Shown: positions 53,963 to 63,005, counted from the stretch's first letter. The stretch is DNA of 64,000 nt from Desulfatibacillum alkenivorans DSM 16219 (GCF_900142135.1 NZ_FQZU01000016.1:62001-126000), one strand, 5' to 3'. Numbers and translations: made by a program. The notes: generated by a model from the sequence alone, not told the origin.

Positions 53963-54427
53963 CTACTCCTTCTTGGATGTGTTAACATCTTTGTGCATCA
54001 AGGCTGGTTCCGCCCCTTCCGGCTCAATCTCCAGCACCTCCGGGGCGCACTCCCCCAGCATGGCCGTCAACACGGGACAACGCCTGCATTGGGCCATTTT
54101 TTCCCCCCAATCCGAGCACACTTGGCCTCCGCACACGGTCCCATTGATGAACCAGCACAAGGCGCCCGCCTTGAACTCCCAGGCCGGACATTTGCTTTTC
54201 AACTGGCTGGGGCATTTGTTGATGGTCCAGCACGCCTTTCTGGGGACCTTGCTTCCCCGGCGGCGGGTTAAAAGAAAATACAGCTGTCTTTCCACGTGGG
54301 GCGGGACGTTTCTCCATCCCTGTTCATAGCTGTGCACCGCCTTGACTGAGATGCCCAAAATCTGGGCCATTTCCGTCTGTGTCTTAGCTAAGATGCTGCG
54401 GGCGTTGGCAAAGCCTTTGTGGGTCAT
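53963..54427 (-). CDS. HTH protein with cysteine-rich two-CW domain
   Basis: 154 residues. Residues ~10-55 are an HTH (AQILGISVKAVHSYEQGWRNVP). From ~66 there are repeated CW/CP motifs (ACWTINKCP, KCPAWEF, LCWFINGTVC) and CRRCPVL; this spacing matches the two-CW domain, likely a zinc- or cluster-binding fold. A perfect palindrome at 54468-54482 lies 41 bp upstream and could be its operator. With the cupin gene this looks like a small sensing module. Confidence 0.8.
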   Translation of the reverse strand: MTHKGFANARSILAKTQTEMAQILGISVKAVHSYEQGWRNVPPHVERQLYFLLTRRRGSKVPRKACWTINKCPSQLKSKCPAWEFKAGALCWFINGTVCGGQVCSDWGEKMAQCRRCPVLTAMLGECAPEVLEIEPEGAEPALMHKDVNTSKKE

Positions 54428-54467
54428 GGGGCTTGAACTTTCTTTTTACAATCGGTAAAAAAACAAT

Positions 54468-54482
54468 TGACACACTGTGTCA
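54468..54482. promoter_or_regulatory. Palindrome TGACACA-C-TGTGTCA, candidate HTH operator
   Basis: A perfect 7+7 inverted repeat with a 1-base centre, placed 41 bp before the HTH/two-CW gene start. Related half-sites (ACAGTGTGG) occur at 54502-54510. Confidence 0.6.
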
Positions 54483-54655
54483 TCGGTGATAGGCTGCTTC
54501 CTACAGTGTGGTAGCTCTCAGTACTGTCATATCAATTCTGCTCTGTCAACGCAAAGGCGCAGTTCCAGGCACAACCATTTGATTTTTTTATCCTAAAGAA
54601 TAAGTATCGCAGGGTAATCCCGACAGGGCGGCATTCTAAGGCGTTTTATTTAGAC

Positions 54656-54665
54656 CGAACGTTCG
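54656..54665. promoter_or_regulatory. Palindrome CGAACGTTCG, candidate TetR operator for the BCR-like operon
   Basis: In context TAGACCGAACGTTCGAGATA: an inner 10-bp perfect palindrome with outer TA...TA. TAGACCG-type half-sites are common for TetR/AcrR regulators. It lies 72 bp before the GMC gene; the TetR gene is the second gene of the same operon. Confidence 0.65.
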
Positions 54666-54737
54666 AGATAATTCGGGCGCGCAAAAAAAAATACATTGCA
54701 AAGGGCTTTTTATTAAACCCAAATCAGGGAGGGAAGT

Positions 54738-56072
54738 ATGAGCGTATCAACCATGTCCTACGATGCCATCGTCGTAGGCTCCGGGCCCGGGGGGGCCACG
54801 GTCGCCAAGGAGTTGGCGGCAAAGGGCCAAAAGGTCCTGATGATGGATTGGGGCGGAGACGAACCCATTAAAGGCAGCTACCTGCAGGCGGCTGAAATGG
54901 GATTGATCCCCGGAAAAAGTCTCCTGTTCACTCACAAGGGCCTTTCCATGGTGCGGGCCATTACGGCGGGCGGCAGCTCGGTTTTGTACTATGCCACGGC
55001 CTTTGAGCCTCCTTTGGAAATGCTCCGGGGCTACGGGGTGGACATCGAGGAGGAAGTCCGGCAGGTCAAAGAGGAATTGCCCATTGCTCCTTTAAAGGAC
55101 AGCCTGATCGGCCCCATGGCCAAGCGCATTATGGAGAGCGCTCAGGAATTGGGCTACGACTGGCATCCTTTGAACAAATACGTCTACCAGGACAAATGCC
55201 GGGCCGATTGCGACAAATGCAATCTGGGCTGCCCCTACGGCGCCAAGTGGAGCGCCCGCATGTTTGTGGACGAGTTCAAGACGCACAAGAATTGCCGGTT
55301 CATCGCCCGGGCCAAGACCCGCAAGGTGCTGGTTGAAAACGGAAAGGCCGTGGGCGTGGAATACTCCGCGGGCGGGCAGACCCAAAAGGCTTACGCCGAG
55401 GTGGTGATCCTGGGGGCCGGGGGCATTGGAACGCCCGTGATTCTGCGCGCCAGCGGAATATACGCAGCGGGCTACGATTACTTTTTCGACCCCCTGATCT
55501 GCGTCATGGGAACCATCCCTGAAGATCTTGGAGGCAGGGAATTCCCCATGGCCACGGGCGCGCACATGTCGGACGAAGGGTACGTCATGACCGACATGAC
55601 CGTGCCCAAAGTCGCCTATCAGGGTTTTACCGCTCAAGTGGGGCGGGCGCACAAGCTGTTTAACCACTCCCGCACCTTGCAGATCATGATCAAAGCCAAG
55701 GACACTCTGGGCGGAAAGCTCACGGAAGCCGGCGGAGTGCGCAAAAAGCTCATCCCCGAGGACGACGCCAAGCTCATGAAAGGCTACGAACGGGCCAAGG
55801 AAATCCTCAAGAACACCGGGGCCAAGGATATTTACAAATCCTGGTACATCGCCGCCCATCCTGGAGGAACCGCCAAGATCGGGGACATTGTGGACCCTGA
55901 CCTCAAAACCTTTAAATATGACAATTTGTACGTTTGCGACTGTTCGGTCATCCCTGAGGCATGGGGGCTGCCGCCTTCGTTGACTCTGGTGGCCTTGGGC
56001 AAAAGACTCGCCAGTCATCTTGCGGCCGAACCCAATAATGAGGAGAGGGATTCTCAGGCTCATGCTGCCTAA
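54738..56072 (+). CDS. GMC/FAD-dependent oxidoreductase with ferredoxin-like Cys motif
   Basis: 444 residues. The N-terminal FAD motif is VVGSGPGGATVAKELAAKG. Cysteines 154, 158, 161 and 165 (CRADCDKCNLGC, then PYGAK) form a Cx3Cx2Cx3C site, which could hold an iron-sulfur cluster. The C-terminus (AAHPGGTAKIGD, PPSLTLVALGKRLASH) is the conserved GMC C-terminal region with the active-site His. It may oxidise an alcohol or hydroxyacyl intermediate or pass electrons to the reductase subunits encoded downstream. First gene of the operon with GGGAGGGA upstream; TetR operator-like palindrome 72 bp before. Confidence 0.85.
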   Translation: MSVSTMSYDAIVVGSGPGGATVAKELAAKGQKVLMMDWGGDEPIKGSYLQAAEMGLIPGKSLLFTHKGLSMVRAITAGGSSVLYYATAFEPPLEMLRGYGVDIEEEVRQVKEELPIAPLKDSLIGPMAKRIMESAQELGYDWHPLNKYVYQDKCRADCDKCNLGCPYGAKWSARMFVDEFKTHKNCRFIARAKTRKVLVENGKAVGVEYSAGGQTQKAYAEVVILGAGGIGTPVILRASGIYAAGYDYFFDPLICVMGTIPEDLGGREFPMATGAHMSDEGYVMTDMTVPKVAYQGFTAQVGRAHKLFNHSRTLQIMIKAKDTLGGKLTEAGGVRKKLIPEDDAKLMKGYERAKEILKNTGAKDIYKSWYIAAHPGGTAKIGDIVDPDLKTFKYDNLYVCDCSVIPEAWGLPPSLTLVALGKRLASHLAAEPNNEERDSQAHAA

Positions 56073-56084
56073 AACGAGGTTTTC

Positions 56085-56723
56085 ATGCCCAAAATAGTGG
56101 ACCATGACAAGTACAGGGAAGAACTTCTGGGGGGGTGTTTTGAACTGTTTTCCGACAAAGGCTATTCCAACGTGACCATGCGCCAGATCGCCAAGCGCCT
56201 GGGCATATCCACGGGGGCCTTGTATCATTATTTTCCGACAAAACAATCCATCCTGGACCAGATGTTTCAGTACATGGGCAAAAAGGACGTGGAGGAAGTC
56301 ACCCAGGCGCCCTCCTTGTCCGGAACGTTTGAAGAGCGCATCAGCCGCTTCCTGGAGTTTTTTCAGGTTAAGGAATCGGCCTTCGGCAAAATGCTGCTTC
56401 TTTCCATCGATTTTGTCCGCTGCCACGATACGGCGCAGGCGCGTCAGACCGCCCGCCAGTGGCTGGATTACTACATCCGGAACATGGCCGTGTACCTGGG
56501 CCTGCCAAGCCAGGTGGCTGAATTCACAGCCACCTTTCTGGGCGGCCTGGTGTATCAAAACCGGCTCGTGCCCGGCTCCGTTTCCCTACCCGAACAATTA
56601 GCGCTCCTGAAGGACGTGCTCATGGTGTATTTGGGCGAACACGAGAACCCTGAAAACAGGCTGTGCAACCTGTGCCCCTTCATGACCGACCATCATCTAA
56701 CCGACGCCGAGGAGGTATCGTAA
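56085..56723 (+). CDS. TetR family regulator of the BCR-like operon
   Basis: 212 residues. HTH region: LFSDKGYSNVTMRQIAKRLGISTGALYHYFPTKQSILDQMF. C-terminal domain helical; ligand unknown. It lies 12 bp after the GMC gene and its stop overlaps the next start by one base (TAATG), so it is cotranscribed with the genes it probably controls. Confidence 0.9.
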   Translation: MPKIVDHDKYREELLGGCFELFSDKGYSNVTMRQIAKRLGISTGALYHYFPTKQSILDQMFQYMGKKDVEEVTQAPSLSGTFEERISRFLEFFQVKESAFGKMLLLSIDFVRCHDTAQARQTARQWLDYYIRNMAVYLGLPSQVAEFTATFLGGLVYQNRLVPGSVSLPEQLALLKDVLMVYLGEHENPENRLCNLCPFMTDHHLTDAEEVS

Positions 56724-58213
56724 TGCAAGGCCAGGACGCGACAACTCAGGAAGACGCCAAAAAAGCGCCCCCGGGAAACGGGAAAAACGGCGGGACGGGA
56801 CGCGATCCCGCCATGGAAAAGCTGGCTGAAAAGCTGCTTCAGACCAAGGAGTTCAAGGACATGACCGGCGCCCTTATGCCGGAGGTCCTTAAGGCCTGGG
56901 CGGGCGACTCAGCCGTTCGAAAGATAATATCCAGGCAAATAGCCAAGACCATGGAGAAGGGATTCCTGGCGAAGGCCGGCGAAGACGCACCCCAGGTCAA
57001 GCTCTTTGAGGATATGGAGTTTTCGGAAATACTCATGTCCAAGGTTCCCGCTCTGGTGAACACGGGCATTAAAGGGACGGGAGGCCTCAGCAAGGCCCTG
57101 GACAGCCTGCCTGACGAAAAAAAACAGGCCTACATGGCCCAGGCGCTCCAGGCCATCGACTCCGCTTCCATCGGGCAGACCTTGGCCACCCTTATCCGTA
57201 TTGTGAACGAAGTCCATGAGACCAATCCCACATTCGTCTCCGAGCAGATCCAGGCGCCCTTTCAGGCCTTGGTGGAAAACCTGGACTTCGCCGACCTGGA
57301 AGACGTCATCAAGCATTCCCAGAACGACTTTGTAGGTATAGTGCGGGCTATTAACGAGGTTTTTGACCGGTATCCCTCCAAGGTGGTTTGCCTGTTGGGC
57401 CTGGTTCCGGCCACGTTCAACGTGACCGTCGCCATTCTTAACGAAGCCACGGGGCAGTTGGACAACATGCCGCCCGATCTTCTGACGGAAATCATCCTGT
57501 CCCTCATGGGGGATATCGATGGGGCGGCCGTGGGGCAGGCGGTTAATTACCTGCACGAGCTTTTGCGTAAAATCCATACGGGCAGCTCCCTCCTGGGTCC
57601 TCCGGGGCATCCCCAGTTCACCCAGGAACTGACCAGCAAACTTAAGGAAATCGTGGCGGCCATTGACACGCAGGTCTGGTGGAAAGGCAGGCAGGCGATT
57701 TCCGAAATCCGGGACGCCAAGGAAAACGCCAAGTACGCGCTTTTGCAGGAGCATCCGGACATGCTGATCCAGCAGTTGAAGGAATCTCCTGTGCTGCTGA
57801 ACTCCCGGATTAAAGCGCTTTTGACCAACGTATCCCTGCTGGAGGAAATGGACGATGAGGCGATAGCCGAGGCCGTGGCTGAAGGCGCGCTGCGTCTGGA
57901 CATGCAGGATCTGGCTGAGGCGCTGAATCTGCACGCCCAGGTGGCCAACCGGATTCGCAAGGTCAAGCCCGACCTTGCCATGAGCATCCTGGAGTCTTTC
58001 TCCTATTCCGTGGACCTGGACGAGGTCGGCGAAACCGCCCAGTGGCTGGCCAGGGACCTGGCCGACTCCTTCAAGCCCCTGGTGCGCTCGGTTTTTCCGC
58101 CCCTTGTTCAAGGCGTGTGCGAATGCCTGGCCCCGGAAAACGACGAGCATCAGGAAGGCATAGACAACGCCCTGAATGCTTTGCGAGAACTTCTTAAACC
58201 CCAGGAGGCTTGA
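56723..58213 (+). CDS. Unrecognised helical protein of the BCR-like operon
   Basis: 496 residues from the ATG at 56723, which has GAGGAGG upstream and overlaps the TetR stop codon; the frame also runs to 56663 but without a site. After a polar, Lys/Gly-rich N-terminus (1-35) the sequence is almost entirely amphipathic helix (DEKKQAYMAQALQAIDSASI; DLEDVIKHSQNDFVGIVRA) with repeat-like segments that look like an alpha-solenoid. It has only two cysteines that I note (VVCLL; VCECL). I recognise no family. Operon position between the regulator and three iron-sulfur subunits suggests a scaffold, assembly or regulatory role. Confidence 0.85.
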   Translation: MQGQDATTQEDAKKAPPGNGKNGGTGRDPAMEKLAEKLLQTKEFKDMTGALMPEVLKAWAGDSAVRKIISRQIAKTMEKGFLAKAGEDAPQVKLFEDMEFSEILMSKVPALVNTGIKGTGGLSKALDSLPDEKKQAYMAQALQAIDSASIGQTLATLIRIVNEVHETNPTFVSEQIQAPFQALVENLDFADLEDVIKHSQNDFVGIVRAINEVFDRYPSKVVCLLGLVPATFNVTVAILNEATGQLDNMPPDLLTEIILSLMGDIDGAAVGQAVNYLHELLRKIHTGSSLLGPPGHPQFTQELTSKLKEIVAAIDTQVWWKGRQAISEIRDAKENAKYALLQEHPDMLIQQLKESPVLLNSRIKALLTNVSLLEEMDDEAIAEAVAEGALRLDMQDLAEALNLHAQVANRIRKVKPDLAMSILESFSYSVDLDEVGETAQWLARDLADSFKPLVRSVFPPLVQGVCECLAPENDEHQEGIDNALNALRELLKPQEA

Positions 58214-58215
58214 TC

Positions 58216-59376
58216 ATGAATCCCATTTTTGAAGAAGCCGCAGATCATGTGGACAACCAGGTCATCCGGGAGTGGAAGGCCCAGGGCAAAAAGGTCATCG
58301 GCCACACGTGCAGCCACGTCCCCGAGGAAATCATTTCAGCCGCGGGCATGATGCCTTATCGTTTGCGCGGCATTGAGTCGGAATCCACTTCCATCGGCGA
58401 CACCTATTTCGGCCCCTTTATTTGCAGCTGCCCAAAGGCCATCCTGCAAAAGGCGGGGGAGGGCGCCTTTAATTTTCTGGACGGCGCGGTCATGGTGCAA
58501 AGCTGCGACTCCATGCGCCGCCTGGACGAATGCTGGCGCGCCGCCAACGACGACTATCCCGGCATCCTGCCCGGCTTCTGGCATTATCTGGGCGTGCCCC
58601 ACAAGGCCGTGGACTATTCCCTCAAATGGTTTTCCGAAGAAATCGAAATGTTCAAAAAGCATATCGAGGAGCATTTCAATGTAACCATTACGGAGGAGAA
58701 TCTTAGAAAATCCATCACCCTTTATAACGAAACCCGGGACCTGTTAAAGGAGCTGGACGAAGTACGGGGCATGGAAAATACGCCCGTCTCGGGCCAGGAA
58801 GCCATGAACATCATCCTGGCGGGAACCGCCATGCCCAAGGAGGTGTACAATCCCCTGCTCCGGGAGGCCCTGGACGAGTTAAAGGCCCGTCCAGCCCATC
58901 ATGGCGGCAAGAAGCGCATTCTTTTGGGCGGAAGCGTGGTGGACGACCAATCCCTTATTTCCGTGATCGAGGCGGAGGGCGCCGTGGTCGTGGCTGATAC
59001 GGTTTGCTTCGGATCCCGGTCTTTCGAAGGCATGGTCCCCGAGGACAGCCCTACCATGCTCACCATTGCCGGCAGGTATCTTCACCATCAGTTCTGTCCC
59101 AGAATGTTCGGGCATTACAAGGACCGCATGGCCCTGATCAAGCAGAAGATGGAGCTGGCCAAGGTGGACGGCGTCATTCTCCAGAACATCCGTTTTTGCG
59201 ACCTTCACGGTTCGGAAAACGGGCTGTTCGAGGCGGAGTTGGAGTCCATGGGGGTTCCGGCCATTCGGCTGGAGAGGGAGTACGGGGCCATGGCCGATGA
59301 AGGCCGCCTTCGCATGAGGATAGGCGCTTTCCTGGAAAGCATCCCTGAAAGAAGAACGGAAAAACCTGCTGCATAA
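58216..59376 (+). CDS. 2-hydroxyacyl-CoA dehydratase/benzoyl-CoA reductase subunit (HgdB/BcrC-like)
   Basis: 386 residues. Cys32 in IGHTCSHVPEEIISAAG is the conserved cluster ligand of HgdB/BcrC proteins, and further cysteines occur in FICSCPKAI, QSCDSMRRLDECW and the C-terminal RFCDLHGSENG. It should carry a [4Fe-4S] cluster and receive electrons from the ASKHA activases to drive reduction or dehydration of a CoA ester. ATG with AGGAGG 7 bases upstream is used, not the TTG 6 bp before. Third of six operon genes after the regulator. Confidence 0.9.
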   Translation: MNPIFEEAADHVDNQVIREWKAQGKKVIGHTCSHVPEEIISAAGMMPYRLRGIESESTSIGDTYFGPFICSCPKAILQKAGEGAFNFLDGAVMVQSCDSMRRLDECWRAANDDYPGILPGFWHYLGVPHKAVDYSLKWFSEEIEMFKKHIEEHFNVTITEENLRKSITLYNETRDLLKELDEVRGMENTPVSGQEAMNIILAGTAMPKEVYNPLLREALDELKARPAHHGGKKRILLGGSVVDDQSLISVIEAEGAVVVADTVCFGSRSFEGMVPEDSPTMLTIAGRYLHHQFCPRMFGHYKDRMALIKQKMELAKVDGVILQNIRFCDLHGSENGLFEAELESMGVPAIRLEREYGAMADEGRLRMRIGAFLESIPERRTEKPAA

Positions 59377-59398
59377 CAGTGGAAGGATAAAGTCAGCC

Positions 59399-60790
59399 AT
59401 GAGGAAGGAATACACGGAATATCCCTTTGACTGGGCGCTTCACAGCCTGTTTTCGAACGCCGCCAAAGCCATTAACGGCACTCCCAAGGAGTACGATCGC
59501 ATCATGTCCCGCATTGGAGATATGAAGGATCTGGCGGACTTCGTGTTCGGCCATGGCGATCCCGGGGCCTTGTTCATGAAGGGATTCTCGCAATACACCG
59601 AGGCCATCACCACGGCCCACGCCAAGGGAAGAAAACTGGCCTTCACCACATTTTGCCAGTCTCCGGCCATTTTCTGGGCCATGGATATCGTGCCCATTGT
59701 CCTGGAGCCCATGACGGTCCTGGGCAACCTGGTGAGAAAGGGCGGCACCGCCGAGTTTATGGATTTTTGCGTGGAGGCGGGGTTTACGGAAACCTCCTGC
59801 TCCTCCCAGCGGGGCGCCCTGGGCGCTTATTTGAAAGGCCTGGCCGAAAAGCCGGATTTCGTCGCCATAGACACCGGAGGAATTTGCGACACCAACGCCA
59901 ATTCGTTCACCTTCGCCGCCAGTTACCTGGACATCCCGTTTTATCAGATCAACTATCCGCCCACGCTTACGGATCAGCGGGCCGCGGATTATCATCGCGC
60001 GGATTACCGGAACTTCATCAAGTTTCTGGAGGAGCAGACCGGCAATAAACTGGACGAGGACAAGCTGCGGGCCGTCATGCAGGAAATCGAGGTGCAGGAC
60101 GACCTCATCTGTGAAATTCAGGAGTTGCAGCGTCTGAGGCCCAACCCGGTCCCTGTGATTTTCAACCTGTTCATATACGCCCTGCGCTTTACCATGGCGG
60201 GCATGGAGCCGTGCACCACCATGCTGAGGGCCTGCCTGGAAGCGGCCAAGAAAAACGCCGCCAAAGGGGTTTCAGGCCTAAGCTCCCAGGACGAAAAAAC
60301 CCGGGCCTTGTTTGTGTACATCGACCATTACGCCACAAACATCCCTTTGTGGACCTTCATGGACGAAATGGGCATCGCCCATCTGGGCTGCATCCTGACC
60401 AAGTATTATCAGGACAAGGTGTTCTACTCCAATGGAGACGGATACCATCTGGACACGGCGGACCTGGACTCCATGATCGACACGCTGGCCGAACAGAACT
60501 CCAGGCTGCCCATGGTCAAGCAGATCCGGGGGCCTTACGACGCCCCGGACATGTGGCTGGAGGAAGCCATGTACCTGAAAGACAGCATGAACGCCGACTT
60601 TGCCGTCTATTCGGGCACGCCCGGATGCCGCAACACCTGGGGCATGCTCAAGCTCCTGGCAAAAAAACTGGAAGACGCCGGACTTCCCACCCTGGTCATC
60701 AACGCGGACGCGTTTGACGAGCGGGTGGAATCCTGGGAAGCCACCCGGCATCGTTTTGAGGAGTTTTTGGAGTTGCGCCGACTGATTTAA
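59399..60790 (+). CDS. HgdA/BcrB-like subunit, paralogue 1
   Basis: 463 residues of the 2-hydroxyacyl-CoA dehydratase D-component family. Likely cluster or active-site cysteines are in FTTFCQSPAIFWAMD, FTETSCSSQRGALGAYL and TGGICDTNANS. The C-terminal part has FVYIDHYATNIPLWTF and LVINADAFDERVESW. It is a close paralogue of the next gene over its full length, so the two probably form a heterodimer or two versions of one catalytic subunit. Spacing of 22 bp from the previous gene. Confidence 0.9.
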   Translation: MRKEYTEYPFDWALHSLFSNAAKAINGTPKEYDRIMSRIGDMKDLADFVFGHGDPGALFMKGFSQYTEAITTAHAKGRKLAFTTFCQSPAIFWAMDIVPIVLEPMTVLGNLVRKGGTAEFMDFCVEAGFTETSCSSQRGALGAYLKGLAEKPDFVAIDTGGICDTNANSFTFAASYLDIPFYQINYPPTLTDQRAADYHRADYRNFIKFLEEQTGNKLDEDKLRAVMQEIEVQDDLICEIQELQRLRPNPVPVIFNLFIYALRFTMAGMEPCTTMLRACLEAAKKNAAKGVSGLSSQDEKTRALFVYIDHYATNIPLWTFMDEMGIAHLGCILTKYYQDKVFYSNGDGYHLDTADLDSMIDTLAEQNSRLPMVKQIRGPYDAPDMWLEEAMYLKDSMNADFAVYSGTPGCRNTWGMLKLLAKKLEDAGLPTLVINADAFDERVESWEATRHRFEEFLELRRLI

Positions 60791-60821
60791 CTACGCCTGG
60801 CTGTAGTAAAAGGAGATCTCC

Positions 60822-62219
60822 ATGAGACAAGCCTTGTTAGAGTATGACTACGATTGGAATATGCAGCGGGTTTTTGATCAGGGCTCTCGTTCCCTGGACG
60901 GAACGAGGAAGGAATTTGAGAGAGCCAGGTCGCGGTTTCCCACCATGGGGACCGTTATGGATCTCTTTTATCAATACGAGGACGTTGGCAGGGCCATGAC
61001 CAAAGGGTCGGCCAAATACATTTCCAATATCGTCACGGCGCGCCAGGACGGACGCAAGGTGGCTCTCACCACCTTTTGCATGTCCCCGGCCCTGTGCTAC
61101 GCCATGGACGTGGTTCCTCTGCTCATCGAGCCCATTACGGCCGTGGGCAATTTGTCCCGCAAGTACGGCATGGGCGAGTTTATGGACTATTGCCTGGAAA
61201 TAGGCTTCGCCGAAACCGCCTGTTCGGCCCAGCGGGGCGCCATGGGCGCCTACCTGGCCGGCGCCGCCCAAAAGCCGGACTTTGTCCTGTGCAACATGAG
61301 CGGCATTTGCGACACCAACACCAGCGCCTTTGCGTTCGCCGCCGAAGCCCTGGATCTCCCCCTGTTCCAGTGCAACTTTCCGCCTGAAATGCGGGGGGAA
61401 CGGGCCGACGCCTATCATAGGTCCGATTACCGGGCCATGATCGATTTCATCGCCGAGCAGACGGGCAAGCCCCTGGACCCGGCCAAGCTCCGGGGCGTTT
61501 TGGAGGAAATCCAAAAGCAGGACGAACTCATCGTGGAAATGCAGGATTATCAGCGCATGATCCCCAGCCCCATCCCGACAACGTTCAACCTGTTCATGTA
61601 TCTGCTGAGGTTTTTGTTCGGCGGCACGGAGGACGGCACCAAAACCCTGGAGGAAATGCTCAAGGTAATCCGTAAAAACGTCCAGGAAGGAAGGCCCGGA
61701 AACAGATTCGGCGAGGAAAAAGCCAGGGCTCTGTTCGTCTACACGGACCATTACGGCGGGGGGCTGCCTTTGTGGAATTTCCTGGACAGCCGGGGAATCA
61801 CCCATCTGGGCTGCATTGCGGACCGCTTCTACCAACAGGCGGCGCCTTATGTGAGGGACGGCGAGGGATACACCGTGGACGCCACAGACCTGGACTCCAT
61901 GATCGACACCATGGCCGCCTTGAACTGCCGCATGCCCATGGTCAAGCAGATCCGGGGGCCGTACGACGCCCCGGACATGTGGCTGGAGGAAATCCGGGCC
62001 CAGCGTGAACTCTATAATCCGGATTTCGCCGTATACATGGGCACCCCCGGCTGCCGCAACACCTGGGGCATGGTCAAGCTGCTTGCCAAGCAATTGGAAA
62101 AGGAAGGCCTGCCCACCCTGATTATAAATGCGGACGTGTTCGACGAAAGGGTGGAGTCTTGGAGCATGACGCAAGCCCGATTTGAAGAATTTTTGGATGT
62201 CAGGAGGATTGGCATATGA
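60822..62219 (+). CDS. HgdA/BcrB-like subunit, paralogue 2
   Basis: 465 residues with the same conserved blocks as the previous gene (LTTFCMSPALCYAMDVV; ETACSAQRGAMGAYL; SGICDTNTSAF; FVYTDHYGGGLPLWNF; INADVFDERVESW). The cysteine positions are kept, plus an extra one in SPALCYAMD and in FVLCNMSG. AAAAGGAG precedes the ATG. It overlaps the first activase gene by 4 bp, so subunit and activase are translationally coupled. Confidence 0.9.
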   Translation: MRQALLEYDYDWNMQRVFDQGSRSLDGTRKEFERARSRFPTMGTVMDLFYQYEDVGRAMTKGSAKYISNIVTARQDGRKVALTTFCMSPALCYAMDVVPLLIEPITAVGNLSRKYGMGEFMDYCLEIGFAETACSAQRGAMGAYLAGAAQKPDFVLCNMSGICDTNTSAFAFAAEALDLPLFQCNFPPEMRGERADAYHRSDYRAMIDFIAEQTGKPLDPAKLRGVLEEIQKQDELIVEMQDYQRMIPSPIPTTFNLFMYLLRFLFGGTEDGTKTLEEMLKVIRKNVQEGRPGNRFGEEKARALFVYTDHYGGGLPLWNFLDSRGITHLGCIADRFYQQAAPYVRDGEGYTVDATDLDSMIDTMAALNCRMPMVKQIRGPYDAPDMWLEEIRAQRELYNPDFAVYMGTPGCRNTWGMVKLLAKQLEKEGLPTLIINADVFDERVESWSMTQARFEEFLDVRRIGI

Positions 62220-63004
62220 TAACTGCAGGTTGCGACGTAGGCTCCTTAACCTCCAAAGCCGTGATCATCCGGGACGGCAGGATAATTGGCTCCGCCATCA
62301 TTCGCTCGAGCTCCCGGCCCGAAATTTCGGCCCAAAAGGTTATGGATGAAGCCCTTGAAAAAGCGAAAATCTCCCAGTCCGGCGTTGAGTATTGCGTGGG
62401 CACGGGATACGGCCGGGACAACATTCCCTTTGTGGACCAGGCCAGATCGGAAATCGCCTGCCACGCCCGGGGAGCGGTCTGGCTGGCGCCCGCCACCAAA
62501 ACCATTATCGACATAGGCGGTCAGGACTGCAAGGCCATCCGTCTGGACAAGAACGGCCGTGTGGAGAAGTTTTTGACCAACGATAAATGCGCCGCGGGCA
62601 CGGGACGCTTCCTGGAGGTCATGGCCAAGCTGCTGGGCGTTTCCGTGGATGATCTGGGCAAGATGTCCAAAAAATCCCGCGAGCCCGTCACCCTGGCCTC
62701 CACCTGCACGGTATGGGCCCAGGCCGACGTGATCCAGTACATCAACTCCGGTATACCCGTGGAGGACGTGGGCGCCGGCGTGAACAACGCCATGGCCGGC
62801 CGGGTGGCTACCCTGGCCAACGCCGTCCACGCCCAGCGCGAAGTGGCCATGACCGGCGGAGTCGCCAAAAATGCCGGCGTGGTAAGGTCCTTGGAAAAGC
62901 TCATCGGCCACAAAGTGACCATCATCAGAAAAGCGGACCCCCAACTGGCGGGGGCTATCGGCGCGGCTGTGCTGGCAAGCGACGTGAAAGAGGGGAGGGC
63001 GTAA
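62216..63004 (+). CDS. ASKHA-type activase (HgdC/BcrA/BcrD-like), subunit 1
   Basis: 262 residues. Phosphate 1 motif AGCDVGSLTSKAVII, IDIGGQDCKAI, NDKCAAGTGRFLEVMA and ASTCTVWAQADVIQYI keep both cysteines that bridge a [4Fe-4S] cluster between two subunits in HgdC, and MTGGVAKNAGVVRSLEK is the adenosine motif. It hydrolyses ATP to drive low-potential electrons into the catalytic subunit. Overlaps the previous gene by 4 bp and is one base from the next. Confidence 0.93.
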   Translation: MITAGCDVGSLTSKAVIIRDGRIIGSAIIRSSSRPEISAQKVMDEALEKAKISQSGVEYCVGTGYGRDNIPFVDQARSEIACHARGAVWLAPATKTIIDIGGQDCKAIRLDKNGRVEKFLTNDKCAAGTGRFLEVMAKLLGVSVDDLGKMSKKSREPVTLASTCTVWAQADVIQYINSGIPVEDVGAGVNNAMAGRVATLANAVHAQREVAMTGGVAKNAGVVRSLEKLIGHKVTIIRKADPQLAGAIGAAVLASDVKEGRA

Positions 63005-63005
63005 C

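Larger units (their letters stand above)
54428..54737. other. Divergent regulatory region between HTH/two-CW and GMC operons
   Basis: 310 bp without genes. It holds two palindromes, TGACACA-C-TGTGTCA (54468-54482) near the minus-strand HTH gene and CGAACGTTCG (54656-54665) near the plus-strand operon, and an AT-rich stretch before the GMC start. I see no good -35/-10 pair for either side. Confidence 0.6.

Noticed and set aside
54467-54495. Plus-strand promoter TTGACA with TAGGCT 17 bases on for the GMC operon
   Set aside because: The -10 is weak and the leader would be about 240 nt; the TTGACA is part of the TGACACA palindrome, so I do not list it as a promoter.
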